Assembly (NCBI GenBank): GCA_033977485.1
Contig: CM066985.1
Coordinates: forward strand, 79,468,794-79,532,793
Source of the DNA: Hydrangea macrophylla
Lineage: Eukaryota > Streptophyta > Magnoliopsida > Cornales > Hydrangeaceae
Length of the DNA stretch: 64,000 bases
Reading direction: 5' to 3'
Positions within the stretch are counted from its first letter, which is position 1. Every line of letters begins with the position of its first letter. Positions 54,644-64,000 of this stretch are shown in pieces. A program made the position numbers and the translations under genes. The notes beneath the pieces were generated by a model. It was not told the origin of the DNA. It ran no database searches and was given only the letters and a program-made list of their open reading frames with translations.

Positions 54644-57143
54644 AAAAGAGATAAAAGGAAAAGAAAAGAAAAGAAAAGAAAGAAGGAGAAGAGAGAGAAG
54701 GGGTCACAGCCCCCTCCCCCCCACTGCCGGCCACCACCTCCGGTCATTCTCGTCGCCGGACTCCACCACCTCCAACTCCACCTCCACCACACCTCCATAC
54801 CCACCGGCCACCACCACCTCCTCCACCATGGGTACCATACCCCCTAACACCTCAACTTCTTCCCCTCCCCTTACCCTTAACCACCACCCAACCTTCAACC
54901 ACCAACTCCGGCCAACCCCACCGCCGGACACCACCTCCGGCCAACCCCAACACCACTACCCCAAACCCCCCACACACATACAAGGCACACCCACACATAT
55001 ACCTATACATATTTTTTTATCCTCTTAAAAAAAGGGAAAAAAAATTAAAAAAGAGATTTTTTTTTGTTTGTTGTTGCTTATTTACTAAAAAGGGGAGATT
55101 TCTTTTTTTTTTTTTTCAAAAATAAAAATAAAAGAGGTTTCATTTTTTTCTTATTGTTTTTTTTTTCAAAAAAAAATAAAGGTGAGATTTTATTTTCTCT
55201 CCCATTTCTTCAAAAAAAAATATAAAGAGATTACACTTTTATTCACAAAAAAAAAATAAAAAAATGCAAGAATTTTTTTTTTCTTCAAAAAAAATAATAA
55301 AGAAAATTTCTCATTCTATTTTCTCCTGTCTTAAAAAATATATATATTCTTCTTTCTGCTCTTTGTCTGTCTTTTTCAGGTACATAATGGAACTGCGGTT
55401 TAAAGCAGCAGCATCAAATCCTTTATTTTTTTCAAAAAAAATAATAATCTTGCGTTCCACAGTATGTAAACTCTTCTTGACCTGACGGGTTTACCGCGAT
55501 TGGGATTAGGGATGGGAAGGGACGAAGCCTATTCGAGCCGCCTATTTTTACACCGTTATAATGGCAAAATTTTGGAAAACTCTAGTCAATTGTATATCTA
55601 CATTATAAACCTCTCCGATCACTGTTCACTTTTGAAACACGTCGGATCAAATCCCACATTTTTCATTTTCTCATTTTACGCCCTTGTAATGCCGAATTTT
55701 CGACAAACTCAAAAGTAATTTCAAAACATATTCTTTTCAATCCCACAATTTCCAATTTTTTTGTTTTACGCCATTGTAATGCCGAAATTTCAAGAAATTC
55801 AAAACTACTTAAAAAGTCCATTTTAAAAATCACCACTTCTTCTAAAAACAACCGGGATGAAATCCCACATTTCCAATTTCCCCATTTTAAGCCGTCATAA
55901 TGCCAAAATTTCAAATACACACAAATTTCTTTCAAGATTAAGTCACACACTTTTAAATCCACAGTTTCAAATTTATTTGGGGCTAAGTCCTACATTTTTA
56001 AAACTAATTCCGGGACTGAGTCCCACATTTTAAAATCAATTCCGGGATTAAATCCCACATTTTTCAAAGCTACTCTAGGATTAAGTCCCACATTTTCAAA
56101 ATCAATTTTGGGATTAAATCCCACATCTACAAAACTAATTCTAGGACTAAGTCTTACATTTTCAAATCTATTATGGGATTAAATCTCATATTTTCAAAGT
56201 ATTTTCAAAATCTACTCTGGAACTAAATCCTACATTTTCAAAATCATTTTGGCCTACGTCCCTCATTTTCAAATAAATCCCACATTTTCAAAATCAATTT
56301 TGGGATTAAATCCCACATTTACAAAATCAATTTTGGGACTAAGTCCCACATTTTCAAATCTATTATGGGATTATATCCTACATTTTCAAATTATTTTCAA
56401 ATATATTCTGGGATTAAATCCCACATTTTCAAGATCCGGGACTAAGTCCCACATATTCAAAACATTCACATTTGGCTAAAATCTGAGACAATGCAGCTTC
56501 GCGCTCAAGTTCCCAGCCACGCCACATCTCTAGTTAAAATTAGGGACCATGCCGTCGAAGGCTAAAGTTCCCTAACCACATCTATCAGCTCACCATGAGT
56601 GTAACTGGCACATTTCAAGCTCACCAGGAGTATAATTGGTACTATATTTTATTTCCTCACCATGAGAACAACTAAACTACTTTTTAATTCCTCCCGAGAA
56701 AATAGAAAACTACGCACGACCTGATTCTTGATCAAACTCGGGATATGTAGGTAGCCCACAAGGGGTTCGATCGCACCAAATAAAAACCCAACTCCCATTT
56801 TCTGATACAATTTCACTTTCACTTTGACTTAAAAGCTAATATGACACAAAAGTAGCGTGGTAACCCTTTTGAGGGATGTTTAGGGGTGCCTAACACCTTC
56901 TCCCAACATAAATGAGCCTTCGAACCCTTTCTTTGGCAAAGCAGGTCATTTTTATAGAGTCACACATTTTAAATGGGCCTTTTACTTTACTTTAAAAATA
57001 TTTTAGATGGCATGAACGTCTTTAAACTAGTTAGGTGGCGACTCTGTAAACTGAATAAAGGTCCTCCACTTTTTTAAGGAAAAACTTCTATTTCAAAACC
57101 CACACCTACATCGTCCCGCCCGGGTTATTTTTGGGGCGCGACA
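53560..57143 (+). repeat. Ogre-like gypsy LTR (3.6 kb)
   Basis: It starts TGTAGACACCTGATTTTTGC and ends TTGGGGCGCGACA. Inside are a TATA-rich segment (54505-54535), a (GA)n leader (54597-54640), a proline-codon-rich CCACC stretch (54760-54980), an array of GGGATTAAATCCC hairpins (55975-56450) and a CTACG..TGTAG hairpin (56710-56750). The bases on either side, ATAGT and AACAT, do not match. With the polypurine tract upstream, this is best read as the 3' LTR of a truncated element. Confidence 0.65.
55975..56450. repeat. array of GGGAYTAARTCCC hairpin units
   Basis: At least ten units of about 30-38 bp of the form GGGATTAAATCCCACATTTT. Each holds a self-complementary core, with AAAATCAATTT as linker. 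Coding frames across it are artefacts of the repeat. Confidence 0.75.
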
Positions 57144-58931
57144 AACATTATAAATAAAATATGCGATTGTGCATGAAACAATGCAAACTATCTCATCTCC
57201 CTGACTCTTTTATCTCGACTACAAAACCCAACACGAGCGGTTCGCCTGAACCACCAACCCACGTCCGTTAGATTTAGAATGTATGTCGATGTACCGTGTC
57301 CGAGTCGACCTGGACGTATCTACACATTCAAGGTTATAATAACATGATCGGTTTACGTATCCGAGTCGGCCTGGACACGATTGGACTGGCTTGTCGTATC
57401 AGAGTCGACTTGGGTTCAATCCCTCTTAATTAACCTGTCGTATCTGAGTCGAAATGGGATAATTAAGGCTATAACATAACGTTGATTGGCCTGCCATATC
57501 CAATTCGACCTGGGCTTAATACTTCCCAATTAACCTGCCGTATCTGAGCCGGCCTGAGATAATTAGGGTCGCAACTCACATAACACATCCTCGACTTTTC
57601 TCAACTCACCATCACACACCATGCATGTCAACTCAACTCAAACATGTATGTCACTTGACTTATTCGTCAATACATAATTATTGGAAAGTAACAACAAATG
57701 AGCGTACGAGAATTCAAGTCTTTTTAACTTAAAACTTTTTCCAAACAGATCCTTATGCAAAAATAGATAGAAACTGGAAAAATGCCCAATCGCATGAGTG
57801 GGTTGCACGCGCGAAAGGTGGTTGCGCGAGCCGCGTGCACGATACGCGTATTTTTCAATTTTCTTTTAAAATTTTCAGGATAGTAAAAATTACACAGGTC
57901 GCGCGAGCGAATAAGTATAGAGACTTCTTCTTCTTTGTTTTTCTTCCATGTTTCAGTTTTAAAGACTGGTTTGGACCCATTTCGAAATCCAAATGCAAAC
58001 ATGACTTATAATATATGATTCTCTTTGTTTTTCGACAAGGATTACGAATACGCAATCAGATTAAGGTAATTCGAATCGTAGCTCTTGGACTTTACAAAAA
58101 ATCGAGAGGTGAAGAAATTTCATTTCTAATATACTTTCTTACACGAATGAGTGAAGTTCCAATACTTTAACCACAACTTCTATGGACTAAGATCTTTCAT
58201 TATTATATATCAAAACAAATTTTAGTTAAGTTTGAAAACTCAACAATTTCAAGCTTTCAACTTCAAGTATGAACTCATCAATGGTGATTTTCAATTGAAG
58301 TAATATAAATAGTAATCAAAACATGAATTACAGTCTAAGTGAGTTTAAAATACTCAATGTGATTGGAGGTTGAGAGTTTGTTGAGAAAGAAAGCTAAAAT
58401 AAACAAACCCACTTTGAGCTTCTAGCTATGGTGATTGAGCTTTTCTCTCTCTAGAATTTCTGTAAAACTATATCTCTGAACTCTCTCTTTTCTCTTTGGT
58501 TTAACCAGTTTCTCATCTCCAGAATGTGAGGATAAATGTGATTTATATAGAAAAATTAAAAATGCACAACTTAGATGCCCAAAAACCATCTTGATCACTC
58601 AACAAATTGATTTATACATATATACACAAATATACACATCACACATGTGTATTATAATCATATATATGCAGCTTATATACGTATATACACCAATTTGGGT
58701 TTATAGGAGCTACTAGAAATCATAGGGGTCAATATAGGTTTTTTGGAAGCTATCAGGCACTAATACAACACATCAATGTAAACATTGCCAAACAAGGCAT
58801 AAACAAGTTGTCTAGGAATTTCTTAGAGTGTTTGGAAAAATACCTTATGGTAAAAATTAGTACACACACATATAGCATTGCCAAACAAGCCTAGCATAAT
58901 GATTGGGTAAATTAAATGAGCTAAAAGCAAA
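57144..58931 (-). other. probable decayed LTR on the minus strand
   Basis: No gene. Repeats of CGTATCTGAGTCG/CGTATCCGAGTCG occur at 57290-57560. A GC-rich GCGCGAGC stretch lies at 57800-57910. On the minus strand CTATATAAATCAC (58533-58545) is followed by an AGAGAGAA-rich leader-like segment, as in the other LTRs here. The ends could not be fixed. Confidence 0.3.
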
Positions 58932-60259
58932 TGTCATATCCTGATTTGACGTAGATTCCAAAATCTGTGGGAGTTCATCGCTGCGCGGGACAGTTTTCGT
59001 TCATAAATTGGCATTTTTGCGGCGCGGTGATTATTACATAAATATAGAAAAATTATATAATCGTAGGAAATAAATTCCCGGTTGTATAAAAATACAGTTT
59101 GAAATCACATCACAGGTATTCCTAAATTTATTAGAATTACGATTTAGTCCCAAATCGATAATTCTATCAAATCAAAATGAAGACAAGTATTAGAAATATA
59201 GTTTTGAAATTATATTTAACAATTAATGAAAATACATGTTGTTACATTACGTTTGGAATTTTGAATTGTATTTAATTACCTCTTGTTGTGGTAAATCGTA
59301 GATAGTTTTGGATGCTTAGTAATCGATTTTCCTACTAATTTTCATGTTGTAATTGTTGTACATGAGTTTGAATGTGATAATCAAAGACTGTGTGTCATAA
59401 GTTTTGAATTATGTTTGGAGAATTTTGATGCGAGGATTTTATGAATTTATATTATTGTTGAACTATGGGTTGGATGGTACTATGATTTGGCTCTTGGATT
59501 ATTATGGACTTTAATTCAGAAAGTAGTGATGGGCATGATAAGAAATGTGATAACTGTACTTTGTAAGATGGTAAGCCCACTACTCGTTATGCAGGGTTGG
59601 CTCACCATATTAAGAATGGGTAAGTGATTGAAAATTTCTTTGTGGGTGGAACACACTGTGACCGTGACTAAAGGAAACTACCGCCTGCCCTCACTCATGT
59701 GTGGAACTTTAGTTCTACCTACAACTCATTGTGTGTATGTGGATTGCGTGTGTATGTTGGAAAGGAAGGGAGTCCAGTGGATTCCCAACCTCTTTTGTAA
59801 TTATTTTATGTTGACTCATAGTAGTATTTTATATACTGACCCGGGTGCATAATGCAATCGAGGTGTTTCTATATAAAACGTAGTCAAATGCATGTGCAAG
59901 TTTGGTAATGGGGGAAATTTTCTGTGGAGTTTCTGTTTGTGAAGTTATTGTTGTTGTGCTGTTTTTTGTCAGAGTTGTATTTTTTTTTATTGTACTTCAT
60001 TTTTATATCTGGCAATGTGAGCCATATTTATGATATTGTAGTATGGATTGTATTATTGAGATTGGGAATGGTATAGTGACTCTTGACCAAAGGATGTCCA
60101 GAATTTATTTTATTTTCGTTAAACTTTGTACGGAGATTTTATTTAATGAAAATGATGTTTCTTTTTATAAATTGAAAAGGGAATAATATTTGCAATGGAA
60201 CGCTATTTCTTTTATAATAAAAATGAATGTTTTGGGAATACATGTTTAATAATCACGAG
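58932..60259. other. AT-rich sequence, possible LTR start
   Basis: TGTCATATCCTGATTTGACG at 58932 has the look of a gypsy LTR start, and a GCGGCGCGGTG block lies at 59018. No matching end or duplication was found. No supported gene; the short frame at 59628-59852 has no recognisable content. Confidence 0.25.
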
Positions 60260-60600
60260 TTTTATTTAGGGTAAATTACACGGACCTCCCTTGAGGTAAG
60301 GTCAAAATACAGAGACCTTCCTCGTGGTATGCAAAATTACACTCACCTTCCTTGACAGTGACTAGGGACTAACAACATTATATATTCATGTAAAAAGACA
60401 TTTTCAGCCCTTCTCCTGCACCACTCCACTTTATCTCTCATCTATCTCTGTTCAAAACTTGAAGAACTCCAATCCACCATCGCCATCTTTGACTCACCAC
60501 CACCACCAAACCCTAACCCCAGAATCACCCTAAAAATTTTCAAAATTGAACAATCAGTTTGTGTGTTTGTTTACACCCTAATTTGGGATTTTCAAAACCA

Positions 60601-61722
60601 TGTGAAGGTTACGTGGTATAATGATGTCACCAGGAGTATAGCTGGCTAAATGACTAATGATAAGGCCCAAAACAGAGTTTAGACCGATCTCAGTACGTAC
60701 GAAGAGACAGTATCAGGCATTGCAATTATTAGTCTCGAGATGGAAGGCATCATGACACTGGTCAAACCAACAAGACCTCGGGCTCATCTCATGTGACCAA
60801 TAGACTAAAGAAAACAACACAGTGTTGGTTCTCATCAATGCTGACGGCTTATCCGATTAATTAGGAAACATGTACAAAGATAGTAAAGATGTAGGTCACA
60901 AAGACCGATGGACACTCATGGAATTTCCATGAAGAATAAGACTGAGATATGTCAGCCAACGAGCGCCAAGCAGCTCAGAGCAAGACGAAATCAATCAATA
61001 AAGGTGATATTTGTAGGACGTAGGTCACAAAGACCGATGGACACTCATGGAATTTCCATGAAGAGTAAGACTGAGATATGTCAGCCAACGAGCGCCAAGC
61101 AGCTCAGAGCAAGAAGAAATCGATCAATAAAGGTGATATTTGTAGGACCTACTTGGCAGTTGATCATGGCTAAAAACGTGCATGTAGATTTTGTTGAGCT
61201 GGAAGAAAAGTGGTTACGCCGCCACTAAAATTGTAATGTGGAAAAAGTAGATATCATGGGATGGTTCATGGGATAATGAGTGGGGTAGTCACTCATTCAT
61301 GCCTAGAAGTTAGGGGCCACAACCCCCACTATCGTTGGTGGTTATCTACTTTGTCTATAAATAGGAAAAGTTGTATAACATTTATTTTGGCTAACACACA
61401 CGTCACCTCTTCCCAGGAAGATTTGTTTATATCTCCTCAAGTAATATTGTGTTGATCCTTGAGTGATTGCAAGTTTCATTTGTTTCTTGACGTGATTGTA
61501 ACTTTGATTATTGAAGATGGGGTTCTTTGAGGTATTTTAAGTTCAAGTGTTTGTTTGTTTCTTTCATTTCCATTTGTATTTACTTTGCATCAGAGTAGAG
61601 TAAGATCCATTATTGTTGTTAGTTGCTTTCAATAACAACCGCTTGAATCTGAAGTTAGATTAGGTTTTTTCAACCTCTTTGAGTCCAAGTGGACTCTAGC
61701 ACACCCAAAGCACACCACCACA
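60601..61722 (+). repeat. possible solo LTR inside the MULE
   Basis: It starts TGTGAAGGTTACGTGG, contains a TATA box (CTATAAATAGG near 61347) followed by leader-like sequence, and ends near CACACCACCACA. The flanks are AACCA on the left and ambiguous CACC-rich sequence on the right, so the duplication is not secure. Confidence 0.35.
60891..61148 (+). repeat. 129-bp tandem duplication
   Basis: Two near-identical units begin GTAGGTCACAAAGACCGATG and end TATTTGTAGGAC, differing at three or so bases. A frame at 60908-61228 crosses both because 129 is divisible by three; no domain is recognisable. Confidence 0.85.
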
Positions 61723-62743
61723 GAATTATTAGTGAACAGTGTATTTAGGCAGTTGATCGATCAGCAGTGGGATGCGACGACGGTAAGAATCAGAGAGAGG
61801 TCGCAGATCTGGGTTCGGCGGTGGTGCCATTCAAACCAATCGCCATCTCGCTCACTGTTCTCAACCTCAACCATCATCACCACCAATTCGGAGCCCAAAT
61901 CCACCACTATGGTACCATTTCCGCCAATTTGCAGACCATATTATATCCTTATATCCACCAATTCACAGGTCTATGTCACTAATTTGCAGCCCCAACTCCT
62001 CGAATCCAGAATCGAGCCAACAAGATATAATCAATTTTACGTTTCTCTCTCTAGAATTACAAACTTTCTGTAAATTCTAATTTCTAGTTCTTCGTGTTGC
62101 TTGTAATGGTTAATTAATGGTGTATGTGCACAATCAATTGGGTGTGATGAGAGGTAACAATTTTGTGGTAGGTTTTGTGATTGGATGTATGTGATTTTGC
62201 ACGGGTTGGAGATGGTAGTCTATGTATGAGTGGTTTTGCATGAATTGAAGAGGCTGACTGTTAGGAGAGATGGTGATGGCTGTTGGGTTGGAGATGGTAG
62301 ATCATTCATTTTCTAAACTCCTTTGTCTTCTATAATTAGATATATAATATGTATACAATATATATATATATATATATGTAGGAATGGAAAATGGGTGTTT
62401 CTGAAATCCTTTCTTGTTAACCTCTTAATTTACAAAGAATCTAATTCGTTCTTGTTGAGAAAAAACTGAGGAGATGAAGTTTAGAGAGAGCGAATGGAAG
62501 AGAGAGGAGAGATATTTTAAGTTTTTACATTATTTCTTATTTTAATAAAGGTAAAGTTGTCGTTATAGAATTTTTAAGCCCAAAAACTAACGGTCAAACT
62601 AAAGTTGACTAACGGAAGGGAGGCCACTATTACACAACTATAAATGTCAAAAGGAGGTGAGTGTAATTTTGCATACCACGAGGGAGGTCTCTATATTTTG
62701 ACCTTACCTCAGTGGAGGCTTGTGTAATTTACCCTTTTATTTA

Positions 62744-63264
62744 AAACAAAATTATGTGCTTTTATTTAATAGGTATTAAATTTATTTTTAATATAATTAT
62801 TTGTTAACCTGTGTGAGAGTGTCACCCTTGGAGTTTTGACAATTGGATATTAGTCTAGATACATGTTCTTGATTGAATATTTGATTGTTCAAAAATCGAA
62901 GTGTGACGAAAAACGACAAAAATGAATACTCGCAGAGTGAGAGAGGCTCCATTCGGTTTGCAGACGTTTATGAGGGATAATGATAGAAGAAAAAATATTA
63001 ATAAGAAAATACATTTCAAAGGCAGACATTAAAATAAAGAGGAAGAGAAAGAAAATTGAATTAAAAATAACTGAAAATTTTGAATCTAGTGCGGATTTTT
63101 TTTTTTCCCCAACAATCTAGTGAGTTGATTGCTTTCATGTTTACTGATTTTCGATGATATTCAACTAATTCAAGGTACTTTCAATTTCTCATATCCTAGC
63201 TAGGTGTTTGCGAATATGTCTCGGTGGGCTATCTGTATGTCGTTTGGCTTCAGTTGATGTGTGT

Positions 63265-63296
<32 letters not shown>

Positions 63297-63543
63297 GGGC
63301 TTCAGTTGGTTATTCATAGGGCAGCATTTGATCCTTGTAATGCTCACATTTTATTAATATTAATATAAACCTTATTTCTGTTATAAAAATGAAAATAAAT
63401 AAATAAATAAAACAAACAGGCCAAAGCATTTAATGATTTTCAAAATTTTTTAATTAACCTGTTCTAAGAACACAAAACACGAGGAAAAAAAGTGTATATA
63501 TATATGGACTAATGAAATTGTATCACACACATCATTATACCAC
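62744..63543. other. AT-rich stretch with a 30-base G run, no gene seen
   Basis: Nothing coding is supported. A pure G tract lies at 63265-63294 inside TGTGTG..TTGGGC; its length may be unreliable in assembly. The AAATAAATAAATAAA repeat at 63394-63410 is simple sequence. Confidence 0.5.
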
Positions 63544-63714
63544 GAGTAATGCTATGTTTTTCAAATTTGCATCCGAAATGTGTCTCAACATATGTGGTAG
63601 TGGGTCCACTAGATTTTCATTGAAGGATGTTGAAGTAGTCCCTCATTATTGAATGCGATTCTACTACCACATGTGTTGAGAATTATATTTGAGATAAAAA
63701 ATTTGGGCAGCATA
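63544..63714. mobile_element. palindromic MITE
   Basis: The left arm (GAGTAATGCTATG .. CTCAACATATGTGGTAGT) and the reverse complement of the right arm (TTATGCTGCCC .. CTCAACACATGTGGTAGT) match imperfectly over about 60 bp. A related palindromic segment with ACATATGGTAGTGG follows at 63730-63825, perhaps a second diverged copy. Confidence 0.5.
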
Positions 63715-64000
63715 ATATTTCAAATAAATCCTAAACAACATATGGTAGTGGACCCACTTTATTTTGATCGGAAGATCTTGAGGTGATCCGATCGTTGTTG
63801 AAGGTAGTTCTACTACTACATGCAAGGGCGGAGCTACTAGTGGACTCTGTCGGACCCTTTTCTGAGAGATTTTTTTTCTTCCTATAAGTAATATTTTAGC
63901 CTAATTGTAGTTTAGTCCATCCGAATATTTGACAAGTGCATTATCTTTCTTACTTCTCTTTTGGCCCAACTCCTTTTCTTAATTCAACCCCTCTCAAAAT

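Larger units (their letters stand above)
60269..62734. mobile_element. non-autonomous MULE with perfect 9-bp duplication
   Basis: The left end GGGTAAATTACACGGACCTC and the reverse complement of the right end (GGGTAAATTACACAAGCC) begin inverted repeats of about 95 bp. These include GAGACCTYCCTCGTGGTATG and AAAATTACACTCACCT. TTTTATTTA flanks the element on both sides (60260-60268 and 62735-62743), a 9-bp duplication typical of Mutator-like elements. No transposase is present. The 2.5-kb interior has a possible LTR insertion and CACCACC-rich stretches that could be captured host sequence. Confidence 0.8.

Noticed and set aside
54350..55028. Two overlapping frames of 165 and 204 codons, rich in Arg/Glu then Pro/Thr
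   Set aside because: They run across (GA)n and CCACC-rich low-complexity DNA inside an LTR leader and have no domain.

Overview
This is a plant nuclear genomic window, most likely from a eudicot. The evidence is one spliced host gene with GT-AG introns, an AT-rich background, and plant-type transposable elements: a Helitron, a tRNA-derived SINE, MULEs, TRIMs, MITEs, Copia and Tat/Ogre-type Ty3-gypsy elements. No rRNA, tRNA gene, CRISPR array or organellar segment was seen. I cannot name the species.

Left third (1-20.3 kb). A non-autonomous Helitron (882-4625) built of internal tandem repeats is followed by an Au-like SINE with a 15-bp target duplication. The only clear host gene lies at 6502-14518 on the minus strand. 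It has six coding exons for a 342-residue membrane-anchored, sulfotransferase-like P-loop protein. Its two large introns are filled with TRIM and MITE insertions. Upstream of it is a 4.46-kb MULE-like element (15262-19721). Its two inverted arms are about 1.2 kb each and flank a spliced GRF-type zinc-finger gene and a truncated FAR1/MULE transposase.

Middle (20.3-46.3 kb). This is a nest of gypsy elements. The oldest is a decayed gag (21754-22021 and 45378-46268). It was split by a solo LTR (22022-22464 and 42990-45372; target duplication GTATC). That LTR was in turn split by a 20.5-kb, nearly pristine Tat/Ogre-type retrotransposon (22465-42989; 3296-bp LTRs; target duplication GACAA). The young element encodes an uninterrupted 2170-residue gag-protease-G-patch-RT-RNase H-integrase polyprotein. 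Between pol and the 3' LTR it carries two antisense genes. One is a six-coding-exon plant-mobile-domain protein with an additional 5'-UTR intron. The other is a DUF7745-like protein.

Right third (46.3-64 kb). A gypsy LTR (from 46269) is interrupted by a 4.75-kb gag-only Copia derivative on the minus strand (47936-52689; target duplication ATATC; tRNA-iMet primer site). A further 3.6-kb Ogre-like LTR follows (53560-57143), then decayed LTR-like sequence. A second MULE with a perfect 9-bp duplication lies at 60269-62734, and AT-rich DNA with a palindromic MITE ends the window.

Exon structures were worked out by hand from splice sites and reading phase. Family names rest on recognised motifs, not on database searches.
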